Source: RGIG3528 sp045598045 (GTDB lineage Bacteria > Bacillota > Clostridia > Lachnospirales > Lachnospiraceae). Taken from it: DNA of 37,902 bases. Position 1 is the stretch's first letter. The number at the start of each line of letters is the position of its first letter. This document shows, piece by piece, positions 23,651-31,437 of this stretch. The translations under genes were made by a program, and so were the position numbers. The stretch lies in NCBI GenBank assembly GCA_045598045.1, contig JAZLLG010000060.1, forward strand, positions 1-37,902, given 5' to 3'. The notes under the pieces were generated by a model. That model had not been told where the DNA came from. It did no database searches and worked only from the letters and a program-made list of their open reading frames with translations.

Positions 23651-25036
23651 ATGGCTAAAATTGGTAAAATAACCCAGATCATCGGTGCCGTTTTGGACAT
23701 CAAGTTCTCCAAGAACGGCCTTCCGGAAATCAACGAAGCCATTCGCATAAAGAATGGTGAGAAGACACTTACGGTTGAGGTTGCACAGCATCTTGGAGAT
23801 GATACTGTAAGATGTATCGCCATGGGACCTACAGACGGACTTGTACGAGGCATGGAAGCTGAAGCTACAGGCGCTCCTATCTCTGTTCCGGTTGGTGAAA
23901 ATACTCTTGGCAGAATGTTCAACGTACTCGGTGAGCCGATTGATGAAAAACCGGCCCCTGAAGGAGTTCAGTATTACCCTATCCACAGAAAAGCACCTGC
24001 TTTTGAAGAGCAGTCCACAAAGGCTGAAATGCTTGAAACCGGTATTAAGGTCGTTGACCTTCTCTGCCCTTACCAGAAGGGTGGTAAAATCGGTCTTTTC
24101 GGCGGTGCCGGTGTAGGTAAGACGGTTCTTATTCAGGAACTTATTACAAACATTGCTACAGAGCATAACGGCTACTCCGTATTCACGGGTGTAGGCGAGC
24201 GTACAAGAGAGGGTAACGACCTCTACTACGAAATGAAAGAATCGGGTGTTCTGGAGAAAACCACCATGGTTTTCGGTCAGATGAACGAGCCGCCCGGGGC
24301 AAGAATGAGAGTTGGTCTTACAGGACTTACAATGGCTGAATATTTCCGTGATAAGTCAGGTAAGGACGTACTTCTCTTCATCGACAACATTTTCCGTTTC
24401 ACACAGGCAGGTTCCGAGGTTTCGGCTCTGCTTGGCCGTATGCCTTCAGCCGTAGGTTACCAGCCTACACTGCAGACAGAGATGGGTGCTCTTCAGGAGC
24501 GTATCACATCTACAAGAAACGGTTCCATCACATCTGTTCAGGCTGTTTACGTTCCTGCAGATGACTATACAGACCCTGCACCTGCAACAACATTCGCACA
24601 CCTGGATGCAACCACAGCTCTTTCACGTTCAATCGTTGAGCTTGGTATCTATCCTGCTGTCGATCCTCTTGAGTCAACATCGAGAATTCTTGATCCTCGT
24701 ATCGTTGGTGAAGAGCACTATCGTGTTGCACGTGGCGTTCAGGAAATTCTTCAGCGTTATAAGGAACTTCAGGATATTATCGCCATCCTTGGTATGGATG
24801 AACTTTCCGAAGAAGAGAAGCTCCTTGTTGCACGTGCAAGACGTGTACAGAGATTCCTTTCTCAGCCTTTCCACGTTGCAGAACAGTTCACAGGCCTTGA
24901 AGGACGTTACGTTCCCATCTCCGAGACAATCAGAGGCTTCTCTGAGATTCTTGAAGGTAAGTACGATGACATTCCCGAAAGCTATTTCCTTAATGCAGGC
25001 AGCATAGACGATGTAATTGCACGTACGAAGAAATAA
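23651..25036 (+). CDS. atpD: ATP synthase F1 subunit beta (catalytic)
   Basis: Catalytic subunit, 461 residues. Walker A is GGAGVGKT (151-158); the catalytic glutamate lies in GVGERTREGND; Walker B is LLFIDN; and the DELSEEEKL motif that contacts the gamma shaft is intact. AAAGGAG precedes the ATG. Codon use leans strongly to a small set, as expected for a highly expressed gene. Confidence 0.98.
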   Translation: MAKIGKITQIIGAVLDIKFSKNGLPEINEAIRIKNGEKTLTVEVAQHLGDDTVRCIAMGPTDGLVRGMEAEATGAPISVPVGENTLGRMFNVLGEPIDEKPAPEGVQYYPIHRKAPAFEEQSTKAEMLETGIKVVDLLCPYQKGGKIGLFGGAGVGKTVLIQELITNIATEHNGYSVFTGVGERTREGNDLYYEMKESGVLEKTTMVFGQMNEPPGARMRVGLTGLTMAEYFRDKSGKDVLLFIDNIFRFTQAGSEVSALLGRMPSAVGYQPTLQTEMGALQERITSTRNGSITSVQAVYVPADDYTDPAPATTFAHLDATTALSRSIVELGIYPAVDPLESTSRILDPRIVGEEHYRVARGVQEILQRYKELQDIIAILGMDELSEEEKLLVARARRVQRFLSQPFHVAEQFTGLEGRYVPISETIRGFSEILEGKYDDIPESYFLNAGSIDDVIARTKK

Positions 25037-25047
25037 GGAGGATTGCC

Positions 25048-25461
25048 ATGGCAGACGAAAGCAGACTCCTTAAGCTTGAAATAGTATCTCCCGACAGAGT
25101 GTTTTATGAGGGAGAAGCCGATATGGTTGAGATGAAAACAACAGAAGGAGAGATTGGTGTATACAAGAACCACATCCCTCTGACATGCATTCTCGTCCCC
25201 GGCATTCTCACCATTCATAATGGTTCGGAAGTGAAGAAGGCTGCCCTTCATGATGGTTTCGTCGAGATTTTTAAGGACCGTATCGTTATTCTTGCCGAAT
25301 CGGCAGAGTGGCCCGAAGAAATCGATGTTGAACGTGCCGAGAAGGCAAAGGAACGTGCCGAGAAGCGTCTCACAAGCGGAGATGAACACATTGACACAGC
25401 ACGTGCCGAGCTTGCTTTAAGAAGGGCGCTTATCCGTATTGAAGCAGCACATCTTAAATAA
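25048..25461 (+). CDS. atpC: ATP synthase F1 subunit epsilon
   Basis: A 137-residue subunit with an N-terminal beta sandwich (SPDRVFYEGEADMV, then the GEIGVYKNHIP turn) and a C-terminal two-helix hairpin (about 90-137, rich in Glu, Arg, Lys) that can inhibit ATP hydrolysis. It is the last gene of the operon, 11 bases after atpD, and is followed by a strong terminator. Confidence 0.95.
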   Translation: MADESRLLKLEIVSPDRVFYEGEADMVEMKTTEGEIGVYKNHIPLTCILVPGILTIHNGSEVKKAALHDGFVEIFKDRIVILAESAEWPEEIDVERAEKAKERAEKRLTSGDEHIDTARAELALRRALIRIEAAHLK

Positions 25462-25467
25462 AAACAG

Positions 25468-25507
25468 AAGCGTGAAATGGGAAATCCCGTTTCACGCTTT
25501 TTTTTAT
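25468..25507. terminator. Strong terminator between atpC and the convergent GH43 gene
   Basis: AAGCGTGAAATGGG (25468-25481) and CCCGTTTCACGCTT (25486-25499) make 14 pairs including one wobble, with a 4-base loop AAAT and a run of T into 25506. The T-run includes the stop codon region of the convergent gene, and A-rich bases on the other side allow minus-strand use. Confidence 0.9.
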
Positions 25508-26364
25508 ATTTCGCCTATTTCCATAAACACAGGGTGTTCTTCGAAATTCTTGTTGGGATAGTGAAGTGTAAGATATGTCTTATCATCCAATCCTTTGAAT
25601 ATCATTCCGTGGCCGCCGTTTTCGGAGTATATGGGCTCCGAACGATGAATCCATGGCCCGGTAATGCTTCCGAAAGGCGAATCTGCTACAGCTTCCACAT
25701 ATCCTTTTTCACCGAAGCTTGCCCAGAGAAGAGAAAGAGAACCATCCTTTTTACGCACGGCGAAGGGACCGTCAGTTACATAAATGGTTTTGCCGGGATA
25801 CCTGGGGTGCTCAATGTGATGTATCCATGCGCCCGCTTCGGAAGCTTTGAAGAGAGTAAAGGGCTTTCCGACAGCCTTTCTTAAGTCCTTGCTCATTTCT
25901 ATTGCACAAATCTCTCCGTCGAACAAATCAATCCATTCATGGCTGAAAATCATGTAGGGGATACCTTCTGAAGATACACAAAGTGTACCGTCGAGGCAGT
26001 TCCATTCTTCAGGGGTGATTTTTCCTTCACTCCATGGAACAAACGGACCGAGCGGAGAGTCAGCTTTAAGAATCATTGTGCCCTTCATGTCTTCCGAAAC
26101 AGTGTTAAATGTAGCAAACATGTAGAAAGCACCATTGTAAACATGAACTTCCGGCGCCCAGTAGTTTTTATCGTATTTGAAGCCTTCAGGACGGTGAAAG
26201 ACTTCCATGGGGCCTTCCCAGTTCGTGAGATCATCACTTACGTAGGCATCGAAGCCGTCAGCCTCGCCCCAGCATGTTTTGCTTCTTGTTCCGTAGAGAT
26301 AGTATTTTTTATTATGAACAAGCACAAAAGGGTCGCGTATGTTTATGTCTTTGTTTGTAAGCAT
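25504..26364 (-). CDS. GH43-like glycoside hydrolase
   Basis: A 286-residue five-bladed beta-propeller glycosidase without signal peptide, so it probably works on imported oligosaccharides. The catalytic base is Asp11 in RDPFV, the pKa-modulating aspartate is Asp125 in LDGTL, and the segment where most family members have E-G-P reads TDGP (Asp198). A GGHGMIF block near the C-terminus is also family-typical. Family members hydrolyse arabinose- or xylose-containing side chains; substrate is not decidable. The start ATG overlaps the GH4 stop (TAATG), with GGAGG 10 bases upstream inside the GH4 gene, so the two are translationally coupled. Confidence 0.85.
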   Translation of the reverse strand: MLTNKDINIRDPFVLVHNKKYYLYGTRSKTCWGEADGFDAYVSDDLTNWEGPMEVFHRPEGFKYDKNYWAPEVHVYNGAFYMFATFNTVSEDMKGTMILKADSPLGPFVPWSEGKITPEEWNCLDGTLCVSSEGIPYMIFSHEWIDLFDGEICAIEMSKDLRKAVGKPFTLFKASEAGAWIHHIEHPRYPGKTIYVTDGPFAVRKKDGSLSLLWASFGEKGYVEAVADSPFGSITGPWIHRSEPIYSENGGHGMIFKGLDDKTYLTLHYPNKNFEEHPVFMEIGEI

Positions 26365-27740
26365 TAAAGAGTTGCCTCCATCATGTCGTCCACAAGTGAC
26401 TTAATGTCTTCTTTGGATGCTCTTCCGGCAAGCAGAGGATCGTGTTCAAAAGCTTCGTAAACAAGTGCTCTGTCTTTGTTGCCGCCAAGAACGACTTTCA
26501 TAATTCTTTCGTGGTTCTCGACGTGAGGAGTGATGAGAGACTTGATGTTTTCAGGAAGACTTCCGGCATATAAAGGCCTGATGGCATCTCTTTCGAAAAC
26601 TGCATTTGTTTCTACTACAGCGCTTTCGGGAAGATTGGAAATCTGGTGTGCAAAATTGGGGATGTTGACGTTGGCGATGATTCGTCCCATGCCGCATATA
26701 GCCTTAATGAGAAGAACTCCTTCTTCACCGGTTTCTGCATTCAGATTGATTTCTTCTTCGCCGGAAGCAAGACGTTCAGCTTTTGCGAGACGATTCTTTA
26801 AATCCTCTTTGCGCCATGAAACCGGAGTGAGACCGAACTTCCAACTGCGAACCTGTTCAGGATCGCGAAGGTAATCCGTACCCGGCATAAATTCTGCAAG
26901 ATGTCTGTCTCCGGCAGCCGCAATGAGACCAAAACGTCTGAAGAGATCGAACTTAACTCTGTGAGCACAGGAAAAAGTGGAGTTCATCCAGTTGTTGTCA
27001 TTTTTGTCGAGGCCGTCTTCGTAATGCTCATCTACATATTTTTTGTAGACAGGCATAAGGTCCACATCTTTGTATGTGGCATAATCAAACCACGTAAAAT
27101 GGTTGATTCCAAGTACATTTATCTTTATATCGTCTTTTGTTACATTTGTTTCACCGAGCTCACGCTCAACAATTTCTGCCAGTACTTTCTGGGTTCCGAA
27201 TACTTCATGGCAGCAACCGAAAGCCTTGATTTTGGGGAAGGTTTCATAGAGCGCTTTAACACAGAGGGACATGGGGTTGGTGTAGTTAATTACCCACGCT
27301 TCGGGACAGTATTTTTTGATGTTTTCCGCAAATTCCACAAACATGGGAAGCGTACGGAGAGCACGCATCATTCCGCCGGGACCTGCTGTGTCACCTACGG
27401 ACTGGTACACGCCGAGTCTTTCGGGCATGTGAACATCAACTTCCATTTCGTCAAATGTCTTCGGAAGGATTGAAATGATAACAAAATCAGCACCGGTTAA
27501 TGCTTCCTGCATTGTATTGCTTACTTCGTATTTCCATTTGCCGCGGGCATCGTCTCTGCTTGAAGTACGGTTACCGATAATTTCGTTTTTCTTTGCGGCT
27601 TCTTTATCGATATCATAAAGTCTGACAGTACCTGAAATGTCGCTTTCTTTGGCAAGATCGGTCATAAGCGTCCACGCCCATCCGCGGGAACCGCCCCCGA
27701 TATAGGCGATAGTCAGGTTTTTAACATCAATTGTTTTCAT
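26364..27740 (-). CDS. GH4 NAD+- and metal-dependent glycosidase
   Basis: A 458-residue cytoplasmic enzyme of glycoside hydrolase family 4, which cleaves by an oxidation-elimination mechanism using NAD+ and a divalent metal. The NAD-binding GGGSRGW lies at residues 15-21, INYTNPMS near 151-158, the metal-ligand CCHEV at 176-180 and NHFTWF at 213-218. The CHE-type motif fits members acting on non-phosphorylated alpha-galactosides, alpha-glucosides or uronides rather than 6-phosphoglucosides, but the exact substrate is uncertain. The frame extends to 27842; AAGGAG before ATG 27738-27740 decides the start. It is coupled to the GH43 gene downstream. Confidence 0.9.
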   Translation of the reverse strand: MKTIDVKNLTIAYIGGGSRGWAWTLMTDLAKESDISGTVRLYDIDKEAAKKNEIIGNRTSSRDDARGKWKYEVSNTMQEALTGADFVIISILPKTFDEMEVDVHMPERLGVYQSVGDTAGPGGMMRALRTLPMFVEFAENIKKYCPEAWVINYTNPMSLCVKALYETFPKIKAFGCCHEVFGTQKVLAEIVERELGETNVTKDDIKINVLGINHFTWFDYATYKDVDLMPVYKKYVDEHYEDGLDKNDNNWMNSTFSCAHRVKFDLFRRFGLIAAAGDRHLAEFMPGTDYLRDPEQVRSWKFGLTPVSWRKEDLKNRLAKAERLASGEEEINLNAETGEEGVLLIKAICGMGRIIANVNIPNFAHQISNLPESAVVETNAVFERDAIRPLYAGSLPENIKSLITPHVENHERIMKVVLGGNKDRALVYEAFEHDPLLAGRASKEDIKSLVDDMMEATL

Positions 27741-27930
27741 TTTTTTTCTCCTTGCTGTAAGGGATTCGTTTCTTTTCTTTACCATAAAGGTCCGTAATAA
27801 CCTTCTCCGGACGGGTGGCTTCGAAAACTTCTTTGCCGTCAATATAGCCTTTGCTCGAAACTCCGTTTTGAAGAAGCCTATACTCTATGTCATTATATAC
27901 CTGTATGTATTCACTGCAAGTGTTATTTAT
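27727..27930 (-). pseudogene. Probable 3' remnant of an unidentified gene upstream of GH4
   Basis: A minus-strand frame of 67 codons is open from 27930, just inside a TGA at 27931-27933, to a TGA at 27727-27729, overlapping the GH4 start by 14 bases in another frame. It has no ATG, GTG or TTG with an RBS, but its composition is protein-like, for example GYIDGKEVFEATRPEKVI followed by a lysine-rich tail. I read it as the C-terminus of a gene that once headed this operon. I do not recognise the family, and a chance open frame is possible. Confidence 0.4.
27892..27919 (-). promoter_or_regulatory. Putative sigma-A promoter for GH4-GH43
   Basis: Minus strand TTGCAG (27914-27919), 16-base spacer, perfect TATAAT (27892-27897). 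It lies inside the remnant frame at 27727-27930, about 150 bases before the GH4 ATG, and may be a promoter exposed or created after the 5' part of that gene was lost. Confidence 0.6.
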
Positions 27931-27940
27931 TCAGAAATAA

Positions 27941-28090
27941 CTTACAACAGATGATTCGATTACGGAAATAGCTCTTTCCTGTGGATTTAACTCGAGTAAT
28001 TACTTCAAAGACTGCTTTAAAAAGAACTACGGAGTGTCTCCCGGAACATACAGAACACAGTCGCAGGCACACTCTTTCTTTAACGAATAG
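27941..28090 (+). pseudogene. 3' fragment of an AraC family regulator
   Basis: Plus-strand codons from 27941 to a TAG at 28088-28090 translate to DSITEIALSCGFNSSNYF and then FKKNYGVSPGTYR, the second helix-turn-helix of the AraC/XylS DNA-binding domain in its standard order (helix, CGF turn, FxxxFKKxxGxSPxxYR). A TAA lies directly upstream in frame, and neither the first helix-turn-helix nor the ligand-binding domain is found. About 49 codons remain of a protein that should have about 280 or more. It is divergent from GH4-GH43, the usual place for the regulator of such an operon. Confidence 0.85.
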
Positions 28091-28170
28091 GAAGGAAAAT
28101 GCGAAAACGCAACTTTCTACGGGGAAGCTTTCGGAAATTTATCTTCAAAAAAACTTAAGGATTACAATAC

Positions 28171-28199
28171 TTGATATTTAACATTTGGTGTGCTATTTT
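28171..28199 (+). promoter_or_regulatory. Sigma-A promoter for the PAP2-like gene
   Basis: TTGATA (28171-28176), 17-base spacer, TATTTT (28194-28199) with TGC before the -10. It is about 30 bases upstream of the ATG. Confidence 0.5.
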
Positions 28200-28237
28200 A
28201 ACGGACGTATTGATTAGTGTTAAAAAGAGGATATGAA

Positions 28238-28924
28238 ATGAGATTTAAGCTTGGTTTTAAGGCCTTGGCTAAAAAATACGGCCATGCTTGGGCACTTCTG
28301 TATATGCCCATATACTTAATATGGTTCACCTTACTTGAAAAAAAGGTGGCTGAGGATGAAGATATTTTCATAATTGAAACGGAAATTGATGAGATGATTC
28401 CCTTCTGCGAAGGGTTCATCGTACCCTATTGTCTGTGGTTTGCATTCATAGCCGTTGTTGTTCTCTATTTCTTTTTTACCAATAAATCCGAGTTTTTCAG
28501 ACTCTGCATTTACCTTTATTCGGGAATGACCGTGTTTTTGATTATTTGCACATTCTGGCACAATGGTCTTGAGCTTCGCCCCGATCTTTCAAAAATCGGA
28601 CGTGACAACATATTCCTGGATTTCGTTAAGAGACTTTATATGATGGACACTGCCGATAATGTTTTCCCGAGCATTCATGTTTATAATTCCGTTTGCGCAG
28701 CGGTAGCCGTCTGCAGGAATGAAAAACTCAGAAATATGCCGGTTATAAAAAACGGTACGGTTATACTTGCGGTACTTATAATTCTCTCAACCGTTTTCCT
28801 GAAGCAGCATTCCATTTTGGATGTGCTGGCCGGGCTCACACTTTCGGTTGTTTTCTACTTCCCTTCCTACAGAAGTAGAATCAAGAGAATAGACGATATG
28901 CAACCAATACATCATTTTGCGTAG
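28238..28924 (+). CDS. PAP2 superfamily membrane phosphatase
   Basis: A 228-residue polytopic membrane protein. Two phosphatase motifs of the PAP2 superfamily can be seen: FPSIH (143-147) with His147, and KQHSILD (189-195), with His191 as nucleophile and Asp195 behind it. The first, lysine/arginine-rich motif is weaker. Six hydrophobic segments are likely. Family members dephosphorylate lipid phosphates, undecaprenyl pyrophosphate or inositol-phosphate lipids; which one applies is not clear. The frame opens at a GTG (28217), but AGAGG seven bases before ATG 28238 marks the better start. A strong terminator follows. Confidence 0.8.
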   Translation: MRFKLGFKALAKKYGHAWALLYMPIYLIWFTLLEKKVAEDEDIFIIETEIDEMIPFCEGFIVPYCLWFAFIAVVVLYFFFTNKSEFFRLCIYLYSGMTVFLIICTFWHNGLELRPDLSKIGRDNIFLDFVKRLYMMDTADNVFPSIHVYNSVCAAVAVCRNEKLRNMPVIKNGTVILAVLIILSTVFLKQHSILDVLAGLTLSVVFYFPSYRSRIKRIDDMQPIHHFA

Positions 28925-28958
28925 CCGGATCGGCTAAGCTGTTTTACGATATGAAAAA

Positions 28959-28998
28959 AGCATCGGAAAGATTATGTTTTTTCTTTCCGATGCTGTTT
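28959..28998. terminator. Bidirectional terminator between the PAP2 gene and deoB
   Basis: AGCATCGGAAAG (28959-28970) and CTTTCCGATGCT (28983-28994) form a perfect 12-pair stem; GTTTTATT follows on the plus strand and six A precede it, giving six T for minus-strand transcripts ending at deoB. Confidence 0.85.
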
Positions 28999-29000
28999 TA

Positions 29001-30197
29001 TTACATGATTTCTTTGAGGTAACTTGTACCTGCAATGTCACCTTCGACACCGAGATATTCAAGAATTGTTTTTCCGGTATCTGCGAAGGTGCTTCTTGTG
29101 TCGAGCTTGGTGCCGTCCTTAAGGCAGTCACCGATTGCAACGATACCTACATGCTCACGTGAGTGATCCGTGGAAGGAGTGCCGGGATCGCAGCCATGGT
29201 CAGCTGTGATGATAAGCAGGTCGTCCTTACGAAGCTTTGCCACAATCTCGGGAAGACGTGAGTCAAAGTAGGAGAGGGCTTTTGCATAGCCGGGTACATC
29301 GTTTCTGTGACCGTATACCATATCCGTGTCAACGAGATTTGTGAAGCAAAGTCCGTCGAAATCTCTATCCATCCATGCAAGAGTTTTGTTGATGCCGTCT
29401 TCGTTGTTCTGGGTACGAACCATATCCGTAATACCGCTGCCGGCGAAGATGTCGTTAATCTTTCCGACTGCAAGAACGTCTTTGCCCGCATCTTTTAAGA
29501 AGTTGAGCATTGTCTTTTTGGGCGGAACGACTGAATAATCGTGACGGCGGGGTGTACGGGTGTAAGGCCATTCTCCTTCGAAAGGACGGGCGATGACACG
29601 ACCTACGCCGTATTTGCCTACACATACCTCACGTGCGATTTCACAGTAGCGATAGAGTTCTTCGATTGGAACGATTGACTCGTGAGCTGCAATCTGGAAA
29701 ACAGAGTCTGCCGATGTGTAAACGATGAGAGCACCTGTTTCGCATGCTTCTTTTCCGTAGTCTTTGATTACTTCCGTGCCGGAGTAAGGCTTGTTGCAAA
29801 GAACTTTGCGGCCTGTACGTTTTGAAAACTCATCGAGAAGCTCCTGAGGAAAACCATCGGGGAAAGTGGGAAGGGGAGTCTCGGAAATGATTCCGGCAAT
29901 TTCCCAGTGTCCGATTGTCGTATCCTTACCCTTTGATGCTTCAGCCATACGAACAACCGCAGAGGGCTTGAATGAAGGGGAGTTAAAATCAAAGTCCTTG
30001 GGAATGTTGATGCCCTTCAAATCTTCGATGCCTTCAAGTTTGAAAAGGCCATATCTTTCTGCGTTGGGGCAGGAGAAGTTGGGATCCTTTGAACAGCTTC
30101 TGATGGTGTTGCTGCCCTCGTCACCATATTCTGCGGAATCAGGCATTTCTCCTATGCCTACGCTGTCCAATACAATTAAAAATACACGTTTTGCCAT
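29001..30197 (-). CDS. deoB: Phosphopentomutase
   Basis: Converts ribose 1-phosphate or deoxyribose 1-phosphate to the 5-phosphates in nucleoside salvage. The 398-residue product has the alkaline-phosphatase-superfamily metal sites: VLDSVGIGEMPDS at the N-terminus (first Mn-binding aspartate) and ITADHGCDPGTPSTDHSRE near residue 320-345 (second metal set). An AGGAGG seven bases before the ATG fixes the start. It stands alone, apart from the purine and deoxyribose phosphorylase genes often seen with it. Confidence 0.97.
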   Translation of the reverse strand: MAKRVFLIVLDSVGIGEMPDSAEYGDEGSNTIRSCSKDPNFSCPNAERYGLFKLEGIEDLKGINIPKDFDFNSPSFKPSAVVRMAEASKGKDTTIGHWEIAGIISETPLPTFPDGFPQELLDEFSKRTGRKVLCNKPYSGTEVIKDYGKEACETGALIVYTSADSVFQIAAHESIVPIEELYRYCEIAREVCVGKYGVGRVIARPFEGEWPYTRTPRRHDYSVVPPKKTMLNFLKDAGKDVLAVGKINDIFAGSGITDMVRTQNNEDGINKTLAWMDRDFDGLCFTNLVDTDMVYGHRNDVPGYAKALSYFDSRLPEIVAKLRKDDLLIITADHGCDPGTPSTDHSREHVGIVAIGDCLKDGTKLDTRSTFADTGKTILEYLGVEGDIAGTSYLKEIM

Positions 30198-30252
30198 TAA
30201 TTAACCTCCTAAACATATATATAATAAAACAAATCACGATGTGTTTGCATTA

Positions 30253-31269
30253 TTAATTGAACTTAAATAATTTGTTTGCGACCACATAGCCGGCTTTGAC
30301 GATTTCCTGTCCGGTGTGGCTTTTTGCTTTTGAAGCGGAACCTAAAAACGTAGCGCTGATGTGGTTGTAAAGATGCCTGTTTTTCTGTTTCAGGAACTGC
30401 CAAAGCTCGTTCTTTTTACGGGTGGATTCTTCGTCGCCAAGCTTCATGAGAAATACGGAAGAAATAGTCATCATGATGCCGAGGTATTTTGTCATATAGG
30501 CACGAAGACGCCTGTTTTTGATTGTGGAGAGGTCGTACTCCTCAATCATTGTGCGAGTAACCAGAAGCTGCTGGTCAATGCGCTTCATCATGTTTGTTTC
30601 ACTGACCGACTGATCCGAACGACCGATAAAGTAACGGTAAAGGTTAACATCGAGGTAGTACATCGTCTTTACGTATGGAAGAGGAGTGTACACGTAGATG
30701 TTGTCTACATAGAAGCAGTGTTCGGGAAGATGAAGTCTGCAGTCGCGAAGAAGCTTTGTACGATATATGACGGAGTGCATAAGAAGATAGCGTCCGGTGC
30801 GGAAGTGTCCGACTTCGTCCCAGGTAAAAATTTCGTTTCTGGGAAAAGCGGTGCGATAGTTTATGACTTTTTTCTTCTTTTCTCCGACCTTTTCGTATAC
30901 ATAGTTGCTGATGAGCATATCGAGGGTGATACTGTTGTTAACCATGTCGCGAAGTACGGCAAGAGCCTCAAGGAAAGCCTCTTTTTTTACCCAGTCGTCG
31001 GAATCGACTACTTTATAATAGAGACCGGTGGCATTTGCGAGGCCGGCGTTTACGGCACTTCCGTGGCCGCCGTTTTCTTTATGTATGGCACGTACCTGTG
31101 AAGGGTACTTTTCTTCGTACTGTCTGGCAATTTCGAGAGTGTTGTCCGTGGAACCGTCATCCACGACAAGGATTTCAACATCGTCGCCGCCAACAAGCAA
31201 AGACTCGATGGCATGAGACATATAAGCTGCTGAATTATAGCAGGGAACTGCAATTGATAAAAGTTTCAT
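30253..31269 (-). CDS. Family 2 glycosyltransferase
   Basis: A 338-residue inverting GT-A glycosyltransferase using a nucleotide sugar. Seen are AVPCYNSAAYM at the N-terminus, VVDDGSTDNT with the nucleotide-binding aspartates, GGHGSAVNAGL, and VDSDDWV as the DxD metal motif. A C-terminal region of about 130 residues has basic and aromatic segments without clear membrane helices. The product is likely to act on cell-surface polysaccharide or a glycolipid. The frame begins at 31341, but the promoter lies at 31325-31353 and AAGGAAGG precedes ATG 31267-31269, so the shorter form is annotated. Confidence 0.9.
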   Translation of the reverse strand: MKLLSIAVPCYNSAAYMSHAIESLLVGGDDVEILVVDDGSTDNTLEIARQYEEKYPSQVRAIHKENGGHGSAVNAGLANATGLYYKVVDSDDWVKKEAFLEALAVLRDMVNNSITLDMLISNYVYEKVGEKKKKVINYRTAFPRNEIFTWDEVGHFRTGRYLLMHSVIYRTKLLRDCRLHLPEHCFYVDNIYVYTPLPYVKTMYYLDVNLYRYFIGRSDQSVSETNMMKRIDQQLLVTRTMIEEYDLSTIKNRRLRAYMTKYLGIMMTISSVFLMKLGDEESTRKKNELWQFLKQKNRHLYNHISATFLGSASKAKSHTGQEIVKAGYVVANKLFKFN

Positions 31270-31324
31270 GGTCTGTCCTTCCTTATACCCGTAGCTTGCG
31301 TATCCGGATAATACGCATCGCATT

Positions 31325-31353
31325 ATTATATCATCCGACAACGGTTATTTCAA
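31325..31353 (-). promoter_or_regulatory. Sigma-A promoter for the glycosyltransferase
   Basis: Minus strand TTGAAA (31348-31353), 17-base spacer, perfect TATAAT (31325-31330). Confidence 0.75.
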
Positions 31354-31437
31354 ATTATTTTTATGTTGTGTTTTGACGTCAAAGCATTTACAATTACCAT
31401 TACAGTTTATTTTGTTAACATTATGAAGGAATGAAAA

